DNA of 17,659 nt from an uncultured Xanthobacteraceae bacterium (GCA_955652195.1 CATPBC010000236.1:1-17659), one strand, 5' to 3'; counted from the stretch's first letter, positions 6,806 to 15,229 are shown. Program-made: numbers and translations. Notes: a model not told the origin generated them from the sequence alone.

Positions 6806-7060
6806 ATGGGCGATCGGGGGAAAGACGACGCGATGAAGCACCGTAAGACCAACCTCGAAGCCGTTACGGACAAGCCGGAGAGCCAAGACCCAATGGCTAG
6901 GCCAGCCACCACTTCCCACAAAGAAGCCCGTCTGGGCCGGGAGGTACAGGCCCGTATCGGGCAGCAACTGCGCGCCATGTACAACGACTTCGTCAATCAA
7001 GGCGTGCCGCCGCATCTCTCCGACCTCGTTCGCCGCCTCAGCGATCAAGACCAGGACTGA
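6806..7060 (+). CDS. nepR: Anti-sigma factor NepR
   Basis: 84 residues from the ATG at 6806. Alternatives are TTG at 6791 and ATG at 6833 (75 residues, after GGGGGAAAG), and the sequence does not settle the choice. The variable N-terminus is followed by the conserved NepR core, LGREVQARIGQQLRAMYN then FVNQGVPPHLSDLVRRL, which forms the two helices that clamp EcfG or the sigma-like domain of PhyR. The C-terminus is short and acidic (SDQDQD). ecfG follows after 13 nt, so the pair is an operon that keeps the anti-sigma factor and its target in balance. It is cytoplasmic. The position between phyR and ecfG together with the core motif makes the identification firm. Confidence 0.93.
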   Translation: MGDRGKDDAMKHRKTNLEAVTDKPESQDPMARPATTSHKEARLGREVQARIGQQLRAMYNDFVNQGVPPHLSDLVRRLSDQDQD

Positions 7061-7073
7061 AGGTGGACAGAGC

Positions 7074-7625
7074 ATGAAGCTCGATCCTGCGATTCGCGAC
7101 CAAGTCCTTGCGACGGTGCCCAGCCTGCGCGCCTTCGCCATTTCGCTTTGTGGCAATATCGATCGCGCCGACGATCTGGTGCAGGAGACCTTGCTACGAG
7201 CGCTTGCGCACATCGATTCGTTCGAGCCGGGCACCAACATGCCGGCTTGGCTATTCACAATCTTACGCAACCTGTTCCGTTCCGAGTATCGCAAGCGGCG
7301 CCGCGAGGTCGAAGACGCCGATGGGCGTTATGCCGAAACCTTGAAGTCGCATCCCGAACAGACCGGGCGCGTGGAATTCGAGGAATTCCGCGCAGCGCTC
7401 GCCAAGCTGCCGGCCGACCAGCGCGAGGCGCTCATTCTGGTAGGCGCTTCCGGCTTCTCGTATGACGATGCCGCGGCGATCTGCGGTTGCGCAGTTGGGA
7501 CCATCAAGAGCCGGGTCAATCGCGCCCGTACGCGGCTAGCCGATCTCCTCGCCATCGACAGCGTCGACGATTTTGGTCCTGATCGCGCGACCCGCGCCGT
7601 GCTCGCCGGCGGCGGCCGCAGTTGA
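7074..7625 (+). CDS. ecfG: ECF sigma factor EcfG (general stress response)
   Basis: 183 residues, normal for EcfG/SigT/RpoE-type ECF15 sigma factors. The sigma-2 region spans about 12-75 and includes DRADDLVQETLLRAL and WLFTILRNLFRSEYRKRRRE. The sigma-4 region spans about 103-160, with LPADQREALILVGASGFSYDD followed by the recognition helix area CAVGTIKSRVNRARTRL. AAGGTGGA just before the ATG overlaps the end of nepR, supporting co-translation. EcfG directs RNA polymerase to GGAAC/CGTT promoters and is held inactive by NepR until PhyR is phosphorylated. Four candidate targets are present in this window, including its own operon. Confidence 0.96.
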   Translation: MKLDPAIRDQVLATVPSLRAFAISLCGNIDRADDLVQETLLRALAHIDSFEPGTNMPAWLFTILRNLFRSEYRKRRREVEDADGRYAETLKSHPEQTGRVEFEEFRAALAKLPADQREALILVGASGFSYDDAAAICGCAVGTIKSRVNRARTRLADLLAIDSVDDFGPDRATRAVLAGGGRS

Positions 7626-7829
7626 ACGGCAAACCCGTTGGTAAAAGCAAATCCGTTGCAATCGCTAAAATCGTCGACGCCTCTGCGGTGAAAGTTTCAC
7701 GCTGTTTGCACTTTCAACGGCAGTGAACGTTTCCATTTAACCCAGCGGCAGCAGCCGCAGCGTTATGACGCCTCGAGAAGTACGGGCTAGCGCTCACAAG
7801 CGCCTGACCCCGCTGTTCGGGGCATCAAT
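7626..7829 (+). other. Intergenic region ecfG / transglutaminase-like peptidase
   Basis: About 200 nt without a gene. It holds a 13-nt perfect palindrome, GTGAAAGTTTCAC (7688-7700), and a small stem CCCCG-CTGTT-CGGGG (7808-7822) whose right arm overlaps the only candidate ribosome-binding site of the next gene. I see no EcfG-type promoter and no clear terminator. Confidence 0.5.
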
Positions 7830-8714
7830 ATGCTCGCTCGCGTTGCGGCATGCGCCGCGTTGTTTTTGCTCTCGCCGGTCTGCTCCGGCATGGACGGCAG
7901 CACCGCGTTGCCGCGGCCGCAGGCCGCTGCATTCGTCGCGCAGCAGCCGGCCCCAGATGTGCCCCGGCTCGATACGCCAGTTGAAAACCAAACAGCGCCG
8001 CAGCGCGACGCTTACGTTGCGACGCCGATCGCGCGTGCAGAACCGGCCGATACCGGTGCGGCCATGTCGAATGAGCGCCAGATTGAGCGCCCACGAAGCC
8101 GCGAGCCCGAGCCATTCGGGCTCAACGCCAAGCCCGTTGCGGCGGGAGAGATTCTGACCAAATGGAGCGGCGTCGTGGCGGAGATTCGCGCCGACGACGA
8201 AGTTCTGGCCCGCTGCCGCGAGGGGGCGTCGTGTCCCAGTGCCGCGCGTCGTTTCCTTGCCATCATCGATGAGGGTCGCGCGCGAAATGGCCGCGCCCGC
8301 ATCGGCATCATCAATCGCGCCATAAACTTGGCGATTATTCCTACCAGCGATGTGGCGCAATGGGGCGTCGCCGACCGCTGGAGCGCGCCGCTCGAAACCT
8401 TCACCACGCGCCGCGGCGATTGCGAGGATTACGCGATTGCCAAATATGTCGCGCTAAGAGCCGCCGGCGTGGCCGAAGAGGACGTGAAGCTCGTCGTCGT
8501 TCGCGACACTGCCGCCGAAGAGAATCATGCGATGGTCGCAGTCCGGCTCGACGGCGGATGGATCATCCTCGACAATCGCTCGCTGGCGCTGGTGCGCGAC
8601 AATGAGATGTCGTGGGCAACCCCGTTGTTAGTGCTTGACGATAATGGCGTGCGCCAGTTTGTGGCTCCAGGATCGATTGCCAAGCTGCAGGAAATCGCAC
8701 CCGGCTCGTTTTAG
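7830..8714 (+). CDS. Exported transglutaminase-like cysteine peptidase (BTLCP, LapG fold)
   Basis: 294 residues with a short hydrophobic signal (LARVAACAALFLLSPV), a disordered Ala/Pro-rich linker (about 22-95) and a C-terminal BTLCP domain (about 105-290). The papain-like triad is visible in order: Cys198 in RRGDCEDYAIAKYVAL, His233 in ENHAMVAV and Asp248 in WIILDNRS. This is the family of LapG, the periplasmic protease that cleaves surface adhesins exported by type I systems. Many rhizobial members are uncharacterised and lack a LapD partner. The gene stands alone on plus, converging with the cyclase gene (26-nt gap), with a type I exporter in the next operon. GGGG 7 nt before the ATG is the likely ribosome-binding site. 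Export and fold are confident; substrate and a LapG role are not. Confidence 0.88.
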   Translation: MLARVAACAALFLLSPVCSGMDGSTALPRPQAAAFVAQQPAPDVPRLDTPVENQTAPQRDAYVATPIARAEPADTGAAMSNERQIERPRSREPEPFGLNAKPVAAGEILTKWSGVVAEIRADDEVLARCREGASCPSAARRFLAIIDEGRARNGRARIGIINRAINLAIIPTSDVAQWGVADRWSAPLETFTTRRGDCEDYAIAKYVALRAAGVAEEDVKLVVVRDTAAEENHAMVAVRLDGGWIILDNRSLALVRDNEMSWATPLLVLDDNGVRQFVAPGSIAKLQEIAPGSF

Positions 8715-8740
8715 CGACCGTTCCGCAGCTCGCGCTGTGA

Positions 8741-10960
8741 TCACTTCGTCTCGGCCTCGTAGACGCCTTCCCAATCCGCGTCGGGCGGGTGGGCACGATA
8801 AAGTCCGATACGCTCCTCATACATGTCGTACAGGCCGGAAATATCAAAGCCATTGGCGAATTTACGGCAGCGCGCCACCATTTCCAGCGCATCGTCCCAT
8901 TGCTGTTTGCGAAAGCGCGCCAGCATCTGGGCGTTGACCTCGCGCAAGTCGCGGCAGCGCGGATCGGTCTCGACTTCCGAACGGCCCAGTACGGTGAACA
9001 CCGCTTCCGGCTGCTTTTTACCTTTCACCATGATCAAATCGATTTCCATAACCGCAAATTTCTTCTTAGCGCCCTCCGCGGTCCGCGAGCCGATCACCAT
9101 CGGGATGCGGTAGTCCTTGGTCCGCGCCTCCAGACGCGACGCCAAATTGACCGTGTCGCCCAGTACCGAATAGTTGAAGCGGAAATCGGATCCCATATTG
9201 CCGACTACGCACGGCCCGGTATTGAGCCCGATGCCGATGCGCAGCGGCATGTATACGCCGCCATTGGCTTCGGCCTCGTGTTTGAGTTCGCCGTTGAGCA
9301 TCTCGGCGCGTGACAGCATTTCGAGCGCCGCCTCGCAAGCATTTGCTTCCTGCTCATCATCGTCCACCGGAGCGTTCCAGAACGCCATGATGGCGTCGCC
9401 AATATATTTGTCGATTGTGCCCTTGCGTTCGATGATGGCGTTGGTCAGTGGCGTGAGGAATCGGTTCATCAGCCGCGTTAGTCCTTGCGGATCATCCTTA
9501 TAGTACTCGGAGATGGTCGTGAATCCGCGGACGTCGCTGAACAGGATGGTCATGCGGCGTTCTTCGCCGCCAAGCACCAGCTTCTCGGGCGAGCGGGCCA
9601 GCTGCTCCACCATGTGCGGGGAGAGATAGTAGCCAAAGGCGGAGCGTATTTGCCGGCGTTGCTTCTGCTCACGGAAATAATTCACGAATGTCAGGACGAG
9701 ATAAATCAGCCAGCTCGAAATCAGCGGATAAGTGAAATCGATGAGCAGATTGTGCGCGACAAAGAGATACAGCGAGAGCCCGATCAGTCCGGCGATCAAA
9801 CACCCGCCGAGCACAATAACGATGCTGGCGGGAAGCATCGGCGCCGCGACAATGATGGCGAGCCCAAACAAGACCGCAATGGCAAGCTCAGCGCCGATGG
9901 CGTAATTCGGGTTAACCAGGCTTGATTTGCTCAGCACGCTTTCCAGAATTTGCGCGTGCACCTCGACGCCCGGGATTGCCGCATCGACCGGGGTGGTTTT
10001 CAGATCCAGGAGCCCGATCGCCGACGTGCCAATCAGGACAAGTTTTCCGGCAAGACGATCTGGCGGCACATTGCCTTGCAGCACATCTTTGGCCGAGACG
10101 TAGCGCGCCGGATCGTGTTTGTTGAAGTGCACCCAGAACTGGCCGTTGCGATCGGTCGGCAGTTCCAGACCGGGGACGGCGACGGCCTGAACGCCGGCGT
10201 CGTTTACGCGCACCAGGATAGCGCTCGAACCGGTAACGACGCGGAGTAATTCCATGCTCAGCGACGGCACCAGACTGCCTTGCGCCATCATGATCACTGG
10301 GACGCGGCGGATGATTCCGTCGCTTTCGGGATCAATCGAGAACAAACCGCGGCCGGCCGCCGCCCGTTCGATCGGCGGCACGTTCCGCAGCAAACCGGGG
10401 AAAGTGACCAGATAGGGGCTCGGATCGGGGCCGCGGACGGCGAAGCCGGTTTGCAGCGCTGCGTCGGCCGCGGTTTTCGGTTCTGGCTCAGCCGCGCCGG
10501 CCTGACCGACCACGACCCGCGAATGTTTGATCGCCTCAGCCAGCGCCTCATCGTTGCTCGGCAGGCTGTCCAGCTTGGCCCGGGTCTCGGGGTCGATGCC
10601 GCGAAAGCTTCGCTCGGCAATCGCCGGCGACATGCGGTCAGGCTCAGGAAAGATGATGTCAAATCCAACCGCGACCGCGCCAAGCTGCGTGATCTGCGTA
10701 ATCAGGTCCCCGACGGTCGTGCGCGGCCACGGCCACTGCCCGATAGCCTTAAGACTCGCCTCGTCGATATCGACGATAACGACGGGTCGTATGTCTTGCA
10801 GACGCGGCCGCAGTACTTGGAAGAAGTCGAAAGTGCGGACGCGCAATTCCGCAAGCGGCCGAGGATCGGCCAGCCGCAGCGGCACCAGCGCGAATAAAAG
10901 GACGATACACACCGCTCGCGCCAGGCCGACTTGTTGCGCACGCCGGATCAGGCCTTTCAT
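8741..10960 (-). CDS. CHASE2-domain class III adenylate/guanylate cyclase
   Basis: 739 residues. One membrane segment (about 11-30) precedes a periplasmic CHASE2 sensor domain (about 35-345). A hydrophobic stretch follows (about 354-428) that fits three membrane helices, then a class III cyclase domain (about 468-650). Metal-binding aspartates are Asp476 (FSDVRGF) and Asp522 (GDAIMAFW). Lys518 is the likely purine-contact lysine, with Ser598 at the second specificity position. Transition-state Asn605 and Arg609 lie in GDTVNLASRLE. All catalytic positions are present, so the enzyme should be active, most probably making cAMP. A conserved-looking C-terminal tail of about 80 residues follows the domain. 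The gene is downstream of the type I exporter genes on the same strand after a 167-nt gap; no terminator is evident there, so it may be part of that operon or have its own promoter. Confidence 0.94.
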   Translation of the reverse strand: MKGLIRRAQQVGLARAVCIVLLFALVPLRLADPRPLAELRVRTFDFFQVLRPRLQDIRPVVIVDIDEASLKAIGQWPWPRTTVGDLITQITQLGAVAVGFDIIFPEPDRMSPAIAERSFRGIDPETRAKLDSLPSNDEALAEAIKHSRVVVGQAGAAEPEPKTAADAALQTGFAVRGPDPSPYLVTFPGLLRNVPPIERAAAGRGLFSIDPESDGIIRRVPVIMMAQGSLVPSLSMELLRVVTGSSAILVRVNDAGVQAVAVPGLELPTDRNGQFWVHFNKHDPARYVSAKDVLQGNVPPDRLAGKLVLIGTSAIGLLDLKTTPVDAAIPGVEVHAQILESVLSKSSLVNPNYAIGAELAIAVLFGLAIIVAAPMLPASIVIVLGGCLIAGLIGLSLYLFVAHNLLIDFTYPLISSWLIYLVLTFVNYFREQKQRRQIRSAFGYYLSPHMVEQLARSPEKLVLGGEERRMTILFSDVRGFTTISEYYKDDPQGLTRLMNRFLTPLTNAIIERKGTIDKYIGDAIMAFWNAPVDDDEQEANACEAALEMLSRAEMLNGELKHEAEANGGVYMPLRIGIGLNTGPCVVGNMGSDFRFNYSVLGDTVNLASRLEARTKDYRIPMVIGSRTAEGAKKKFAVMEIDLIMVKGKKQPEAVFTVLGRSEVETDPRCRDLREVNAQMLARFRKQQWDDALEMVARCRKFANGFDISGLYDMYEERIGLYRAHPPDADWEGVYEAETK

Positions 10961-11127
10961 CGGTGACTGTTACCCATAAACGTCGGCATGAACGTTGTCA
11001 TGAACGCGCACCATTTTAGCCTGGCCCGCGCTGCGAGGGGAGGATCATCGGGTTCGCTGGTTCCGCAAATGGCAAGAAAAACGACAGGTCTAAACGGCAA
11101 TGCCATGCTGCCTACCCGACGGGAGCC

Positions 11128-12531
11128 TTATTTCTCCCGGAAGGCGTGCATCAGCTGATCGTGCAAGGGCTTGAGCAGATACGAGAGCATCGTCCGTTCG
11201 CCGGTCTGAATGAAGGCTTCGACCGGCATTCCCGGCGTCAGCTTGACCTCGCCGAGGTGTTTCATTTCGTCGGCACTCATCGCTATGCGTACCAGGAAAT
11301 AGTTCTGGCCGGTCCGCTGGTCGCTGCTGGTATCTGCCGCGATACGCGACACCGTCCCCTTGAGCTCCGGCGTCGTCCGCACATTGAACGACGTGAACCG
11401 CAGCACGACCGGCTCCCCGAACTGGACCTGATCGATGTCCTTGGGATCGACCTTGACCTCAACCATCAAGTTGTCGCTCTCCGGCACGATGAGCATGATC
11501 GGATCGCCGGCGGCAACCACTCCACCGACGGTATTCGCCGTCGATTGAAAGACGATTCCATCTTGCGGGGCGCGCAGGTCGGTGCGCTTGAGCTGATCCT
11601 CCGCCGTGACTTTGCGCTCGACAAATTCGCCGATCTTGCTGTCGATTTCGCGCATCTCCTTGGCGACGTCGCTGGACACATCCTGATCGACCTGGATGAT
11701 CTGCAGCTGGATTTCGGCGATTTTGCCTTTCGCCTCTGCCGCCTGGGCCACGATTTGGCCACGCTCGCCCTCGAGATGCGCTTCCTCGCGTTGCAGCGAG
11801 GTCAAGCGATTAAGCTGCACCAGGTTCTTCTGCCACAGGTCGCGTACGCCCTGTAGCTCCTGCTCGATCAGCGCCATGCCCTTATCTTTGGCCGTCTGCT
11901 GCGCCGCCAGCCCGGCAATCTGCTGTTGCAGCTGGGTGATGCGTTCCTGCAGCTGTTGCTTCTGACCAAGGCGGTCCTGATGGCGCAATTCGAACAGCTT
12001 GCGTTCGCTTGCCAGCGCCTCTTTGACGTCAGGTTCGTTCACCCGGCTGGCAAGCTCGGGCGGCACCGACATGGTATCCGCGCCATCGCGTTCGGCAGCC
12101 AGCCGCGCCTTGCGCGCGTAGAGTTCGACTAGGCCTTTGCTAACGATCGCCAAATTCGCCCGCGTCACCGTTTCGTCGAGGCGAACGAGGACATCGCCAG
12201 CTTTTACGTGATCGCCGTCGCGCACAAATAATTCGCCAACGACGCCGCCGGTCAGATGCTGCACTTTCTTTACGTTCGAATCGACGACCATTGAGCCCTG
12301 CGCGACCAGGGCGCCGGAAATTTGCGCAGTCGATGCCCAGCCGCCCAACCCGACTACCAGAACTCCGACCAAAACCGCCCCAGCTAGAATGTGCCGCCGG
12401 ATCGATTCGCTCGCGCTTGTATTAGGCCCCGGCTGGCCAAGGCCCCAAGGCAATGCTGCGGCGATCGTCCTGGCGCTCTCGGCGACCTTGCCGACGGTCC
12501 GATACAGTTGCGCTCGAAGCTTTCCGATCAA
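11128..12531 (-). CDS. Type I secretion periplasmic adaptor (HlyD / PrtE family)
   Basis: 467 residues from a TTG start at 12531, whose first bases overlap the stop of the exporter gene (TTGA). GGAGG lies 6 nt upstream in the end of that gene, so translation is coupled. A single membrane anchor (about 48-68, ILAGAVLVGVLVVGLGGWAS) is followed by the first half of the lipoyl/barrel domain (GGVVGELFVRDGDHVKAGDVLVRLDE). Next come long coiled-coil helices (about 125-310, rich in Gln/Glu/Lys), then the second lipoyl half and beta-barrel (LRAPQDGIVFQSTANTVGGVV onward). It would bridge the inner-membrane ABC exporter to a TolC-like outer-membrane channel, which is not encoded in this window. Confidence 0.94.
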   Translation of the reverse strand: MIGKLRAQLYRTVGKVAESARTIAAALPWGLGQPGPNTSASESIRRHILAGAVLVGVLVVGLGGWASTAQISGALVAQGSMVVDSNVKKVQHLTGGVVGELFVRDGDHVKAGDVLVRLDETVTRANLAIVSKGLVELYARKARLAAERDGADTMSVPPELASRVNEPDVKEALASERKLFELRHQDRLGQKQQLQERITQLQQQIAGLAAQQTAKDKGMALIEQELQGVRDLWQKNLVQLNRLTSLQREEAHLEGERGQIVAQAAEAKGKIAEIQLQIIQVDQDVSSDVAKEMREIDSKIGEFVERKVTAEDQLKRTDLRAPQDGIVFQSTANTVGGVVAAGDPIMLIVPESDNLMVEVKVDPKDIDQVQFGEPVVLRFTSFNVRTTPELKGTVSRIAADTSSDQRTGQNYFLVRIAMSADEMKHLGEVKLTPGMPVEAFIQTGERTMLSYLLKPLHDQLMHAFREK

Positions 12532-14282
12532 CCTGCGCCTCCGTGCTCGGCGAGTTTCAAAGACCGCGGCGCGGCATTTGCCGGCATGACCCGGCTGAGA
12601 ACTTCCTCTTTCGGGCCGAATTGCTGTTGTCGGCCCTTGGCCATGACCAGAATGTAGTCGACGCCGGCGATCGCACTCGGGCGATGCGCGATGACCACCG
12701 TGATTGCGCCGCGTGCGCGCAGCCCGAGAATTGCGCGGGTCAAAGCCTCGTCGCCTTCGGCATCAAGATTCGAATTGGGCTCGTCGAGCACGACCAGGAA
12801 TGGATCGCGATAGAGCGCGCGAGCAAGCGCAATGCGCTGCGCCTGTCCGGCTGAGAGCGCGCTGCCGTGATCGCCGATCACAGTGTCATAGCCCTCGGAC
12901 AGGTTGATGATGAGCTCATGAACGCCGGCCGCCTGGGCGGCGGCGATGACGGCGTCGGGATCGGGCGGATCCTCGAAGCGACAGATATTTTGTGCCACCG
13001 TTCCGTTGAACAATTCGACGTCCTGCGGCACGTAACCGATATGGCGGCCGAGCGCTTCCGACGACCATTGATCGAGCGTTGCACCGTCGAGCCGGACGGT
13101 ACCGCGCAGCGGCCGCCAAACTCCGACAAGCATACGGGCTAGCGAGGACTTGCCTGACGCGGTCGGTCCGATCACACCCAAGGCCTTTCCCGCGGCAAGC
13201 GTGAAATTGACCTCCTGGCAGACGATCTTTTGAAGACCGGGCGGCGCAACCGCGCCGTTCTGAACGACAAGGGTACGCGCTGGCGGTTTCAGCGGCATCG
13301 GATCGGATTGCGGCGGCAAATGGCCGAGTAATTTGGACAGACGCTGCCAGCTTTGCCGAGCGGCGACGAATCCGCGCCAGTTGGCAATTGCCAAATCGAC
13401 CGGCGCCAGAGCGCGAGCGCCCAAGATCGAACCGGCAATGATAATTCCGGGCGTTGACTGCTGATTGATCACAAGCCACGCGCCAACCGCCAAGATGGCA
13501 GACTGAAGCAACAGCCGTAGCACCTTCGACGCCGCACCGAGCCCGCCGCCAACATCGCTGGCGCGCCCACTGGTAACGACGTAATTGCGATTGAGGTCGT
13601 GCCAGCGTTTCGCAGTGCGACCGACCATCCCCATCGCGGTGATCGCCTCGGCATTGCGGCGGCTTGCCTCCAATAGCGCGTTGCGCGCCACGGCAAATTG
13701 CGCCGCGCTTCGGGTCGGATGGCGCGTCTTGACTTCAGTGATGAGTGTCAGGATGACGAGGACAATGGCGCCGAAAAGTGCGGTTAGGCCTATAAAGGTG
13801 TGGAACAAAAAACAGATCGCGAGATAGACCGGCATCCAAGGCAGATCGAAGAACGCCACCGGGCCGGTTCCTGACAGAAAGCTGCGCACCGAATCCAGGT
13901 CCCGGATCGGTTGAGTACCTTCGCTTTTGGCGCCGATCCTGAGCGGCAGGCGGATGATCGCGTCATAGACGCGCCCACTCATCGACTCGTCCAGGCTATG
14001 ACCGACCCGCACCAGGATGCGGCTCCTGATGGTGTCAATCATGCCCTGGGCGGCGTACAGGCCCGCAACCAGAATGAGCAGGGCGACCAGCGTCGGCACG
14101 CTGCGGCTTGGCAGAATGCGATCGTAGACTTCAAGCATGAACAGCGCGCCGGTGAGCATCAAAAGATTGCTCATGCCGCTGAACGCGGCGGTCGCGACAA
14201 AGGCTCGCCGGCACGCGCCGAGCGCGGCGCCAAGTTCAGAACTCACGGGCTGCTGTTGCGCCGGACCGGTGGCGTGGTTCAT
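12528..14282 (-). CDS. Type I secretion ABC transporter, permease/ATPase (PrtD family)
   Basis: 584 residues, typical of PrtD-type exporters without an N-terminal C39 or C39-like domain. The membrane domain covers about 25-310, with hydrophobic segments near 32-52, 65-80, 143-180 and 255-290. The ATPase domain has Walker A GPTASGKSS (372-380), Q-loop Gln420, the ABC signature LSAGQ (476-480), Walker B LVVLDE (496-501) and the switch His533. These proteins export C-terminally signalled proteins (RTX proteases, lipases, adhesins) in one step across both membranes. No RTX-like substrate or TolC gene is visible here, so the cargo is unknown. The ATG at 14282 lacks a strong ribosome-binding site. 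It overlaps the adaptor gene by 4 nt at its 3' end. Confidence 0.95.
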   Translation of the reverse strand: MNHATGPAQQQPVSSELGAALGACRRAFVATAAFSGMSNLLMLTGALFMLEVYDRILPSRSVPTLVALLILVAGLYAAQGMIDTIRSRILVRVGHSLDESMSGRVYDAIIRLPLRIGAKSEGTQPIRDLDSVRSFLSGTGPVAFFDLPWMPVYLAICFLFHTFIGLTALFGAIVLVILTLITEVKTRHPTRSAAQFAVARNALLEASRRNAEAITAMGMVGRTAKRWHDLNRNYVVTSGRASDVGGGLGAASKVLRLLLQSAILAVGAWLVINQQSTPGIIIAGSILGARALAPVDLAIANWRGFVAARQSWQRLSKLLGHLPPQSDPMPLKPPARTLVVQNGAVAPPGLQKIVCQEVNFTLAAGKALGVIGPTASGKSSLARMLVGVWRPLRGTVRLDGATLDQWSSEALGRHIGYVPQDVELFNGTVAQNICRFEDPPDPDAVIAAAQAAGVHELIINLSEGYDTVIGDHGSALSAGQAQRIALARALYRDPFLVVLDEPNSNLDAEGDEALTRAILGLRARGAITVVIAHRPSAIAGVDYILVMAKGRQQQFGPKEEVLSRVMPANAAPRSLKLAEHGGAG

Positions 14283-14579
14283 CTAACGCTGCGTACCATA
14301 TCTTGAGGACGCGAGACTACGCGCGGCTTGCAATGACCGGCGGTCGACCATCCTGGCTCGTCGCGGGGAACTTCACCGCAGACTGTAAGGCGTCGAATAT
14401 ACCCACATTACAACACATTTTGGGCGAGTTCACGGCCGTTAGTTAATCACCGGGCAGCAACCTGGTCGCACCGCCCGATCCATCGGTCCGGCCAAGCCCA
14501 TGTAAATTAAGGATTTATTCCTAAACGCCGGCTCCGAAAGAACCCAGCCGAAAAAAATTACAGACAAAGAAATAAAGCT
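14283..14579. other. Intergenic region between exporter operon and small basic protein gene
   Basis: About 300 nt without a convincing coding frame. It should contain the promoter of the exporter operon (minus strand), but I see no clear sigma-70 or EcfG match. It is slightly more A+T-rich towards 14500-14579. Confidence 0.4.
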
Positions 14580-14608
14580 GCGCACGAGGCGCAAGACGCC
14601 TCGTGCGC
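14580..14608 (-). terminator. Strong stem-loop, terminator of the 58-residue protein gene
   Basis: GCGCACGAGGCG and CGCCTCGTGCGC pair perfectly (12 bp) around a 5-nt loop. On the minus strand the stem is followed within a few bases by TTTATTTCTTTG, a T-rich tail. It lies 93 nt after the small gene's stop. It could also block transcription in the plus direction. Confidence 0.7.
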
Positions 14609-14700
14609 TCCGGTTTCTTGCAACAAACAAAGCCCGGCCGGGTCGGATCTTAACCGAGCCGGCCATGCCGTTGCGACGAAGTTCCGATGTGCTCTGAAAA

Positions 14701-14877
14701 TCAGGAACGGGAATCGAGCGAGAGCCCGATGCTGAAAGCCTTTTGGCGCGTCGCGCCTTCGGTTCTCCTCAGCTTCTTCGCAATCTGCGATGCTTTGGTC
14801 TTCTTGCGCGCCATCGTTTTCAGGTCACGGAGCTCGCTTGAAGTCCACGCGCGCCGCTTTTTCTTCCTCTTCGCCAT
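14701..14877 (-). CDS. 58-residue basic protein with GcrA-like helix-turn-helix pattern
   Basis: An ATG at 14877 opens a 58-codon frame ending with TGA at 14701. AGGGAGG lies 5 nt upstream, an excellent ribosome-binding site, and a strong terminator follows, so this is a real gene despite its size. After a poly-basic start (MAKRKKKRRA) the sequence reads WTSSELRDLKTMARKKTKAS, QIAKKLRRTEGATRQKAF, then SIGLSLDSRS. The order W-T...E...L..., then ASQIA..L, then a TR-x-K helix, then GLS resembles the N-terminal DNA-binding helices of the cell-cycle regulator GcrA (SANT/Myb-like). I recall close small proteins in Bradyrhizobium-type genomes, annotated hypothetical. A DNA-binding role is inference. 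Confidence 0.85.
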   Translation of the reverse strand: MAKRKKKRRAWTSSELRDLKTMARKKTKASQIAKKLRRTEGATRQKAFSIGLSLDSRS

Positions 14878-14950
14878 AACACCTCCCTTTCAATAAAGGC
14901 AGCTTGTATCCCCAACGCGAACAAAAGAAAAGCCAACAGATGACAATCGG

Positions 14951-14984
14951 GCTTATCGATCCATCACGCTTATCGGTCCATCAC
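14951..14984. repeat. 17-bp tandem repeat upstream of the small gene and the caspase-like gene
   Basis: GCTTATCGATCCATCAC at 14951-14967 is followed at once by GCTTATCGGTCCATCAC at 14968-14984, 16 of 17 bases identical. It lies in the divergent intergenic region 14878-15282 and does not sit inside a convincing gene. Confidence 0.75.
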
Positions 14985-15124
14985 TCGGCGTTTCGTTCCG
15001 TCCTATCACTTATTGCGAGCCGGAAACAGTCCACCGAACTACAAATGCATGATGGCGCGTTGAAACAAAAAGTTCTTTTAGATCATTAGCGCGCATGCTG
15101 CCGCGAAGCAAACGGTTCCATCGC

Positions 15125-15156
15125 AACGCTGCCGTTCGAAAACGCTGTCGCTCGAA
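15125..15156. repeat. 16-bp imperfect tandem repeat upstream of the caspase-like gene
   Basis: AACGCTGCCGTTCGAA (15125-15140) is followed directly by AACGCTGTCGCTCGAA (15141-15156), 14 of 16 identical. It is about 75-105 bp upstream of the candidate -35 of the caspase-like gene and could be a regulator site or a slippage remnant. Confidence 0.6.
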
Positions 15157-15229
15157 AATGTATCAATTCAGGAGTGAGCGCGAGCCAACCGTCGGATGAC
15201 AGCGGTTCGACATTATTCGGGCCCATTGA

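Noticed and set aside
6665..7294. Long N-terminal extension of the phyR frame on the minus strand (to 484 residues)
   Set aside because: It runs antisense through nepR and into ecfG; the ribosome-binding site, promoter position and normal PhyR length all support the GTG at 6658.
11065..11069. GGAAC on the minus strand between the HlyD adaptor and cyclase genes
   Set aside because: The bases at the -10 distance do not match CGTT or GGTT.
14439..14666. 75-codon minus-strand frame
   Set aside because: Runs through the strong terminator hairpin, has no good ribosome-binding site and no recognisable sequence.
14996..15000. GGAAC on the minus strand upstream of the 58-residue protein
   Set aside because: No CGTT/GGTT at 16-18 nt downstream, so it is not an EcfG promoter.
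14904..15089. 61-codon plus-strand frame between the mini-protein and the caspase-like gene
   Set aside because: Contains the 17-bp tandem repeat, lacks a convincing ribosome-binding site and shows no motif.
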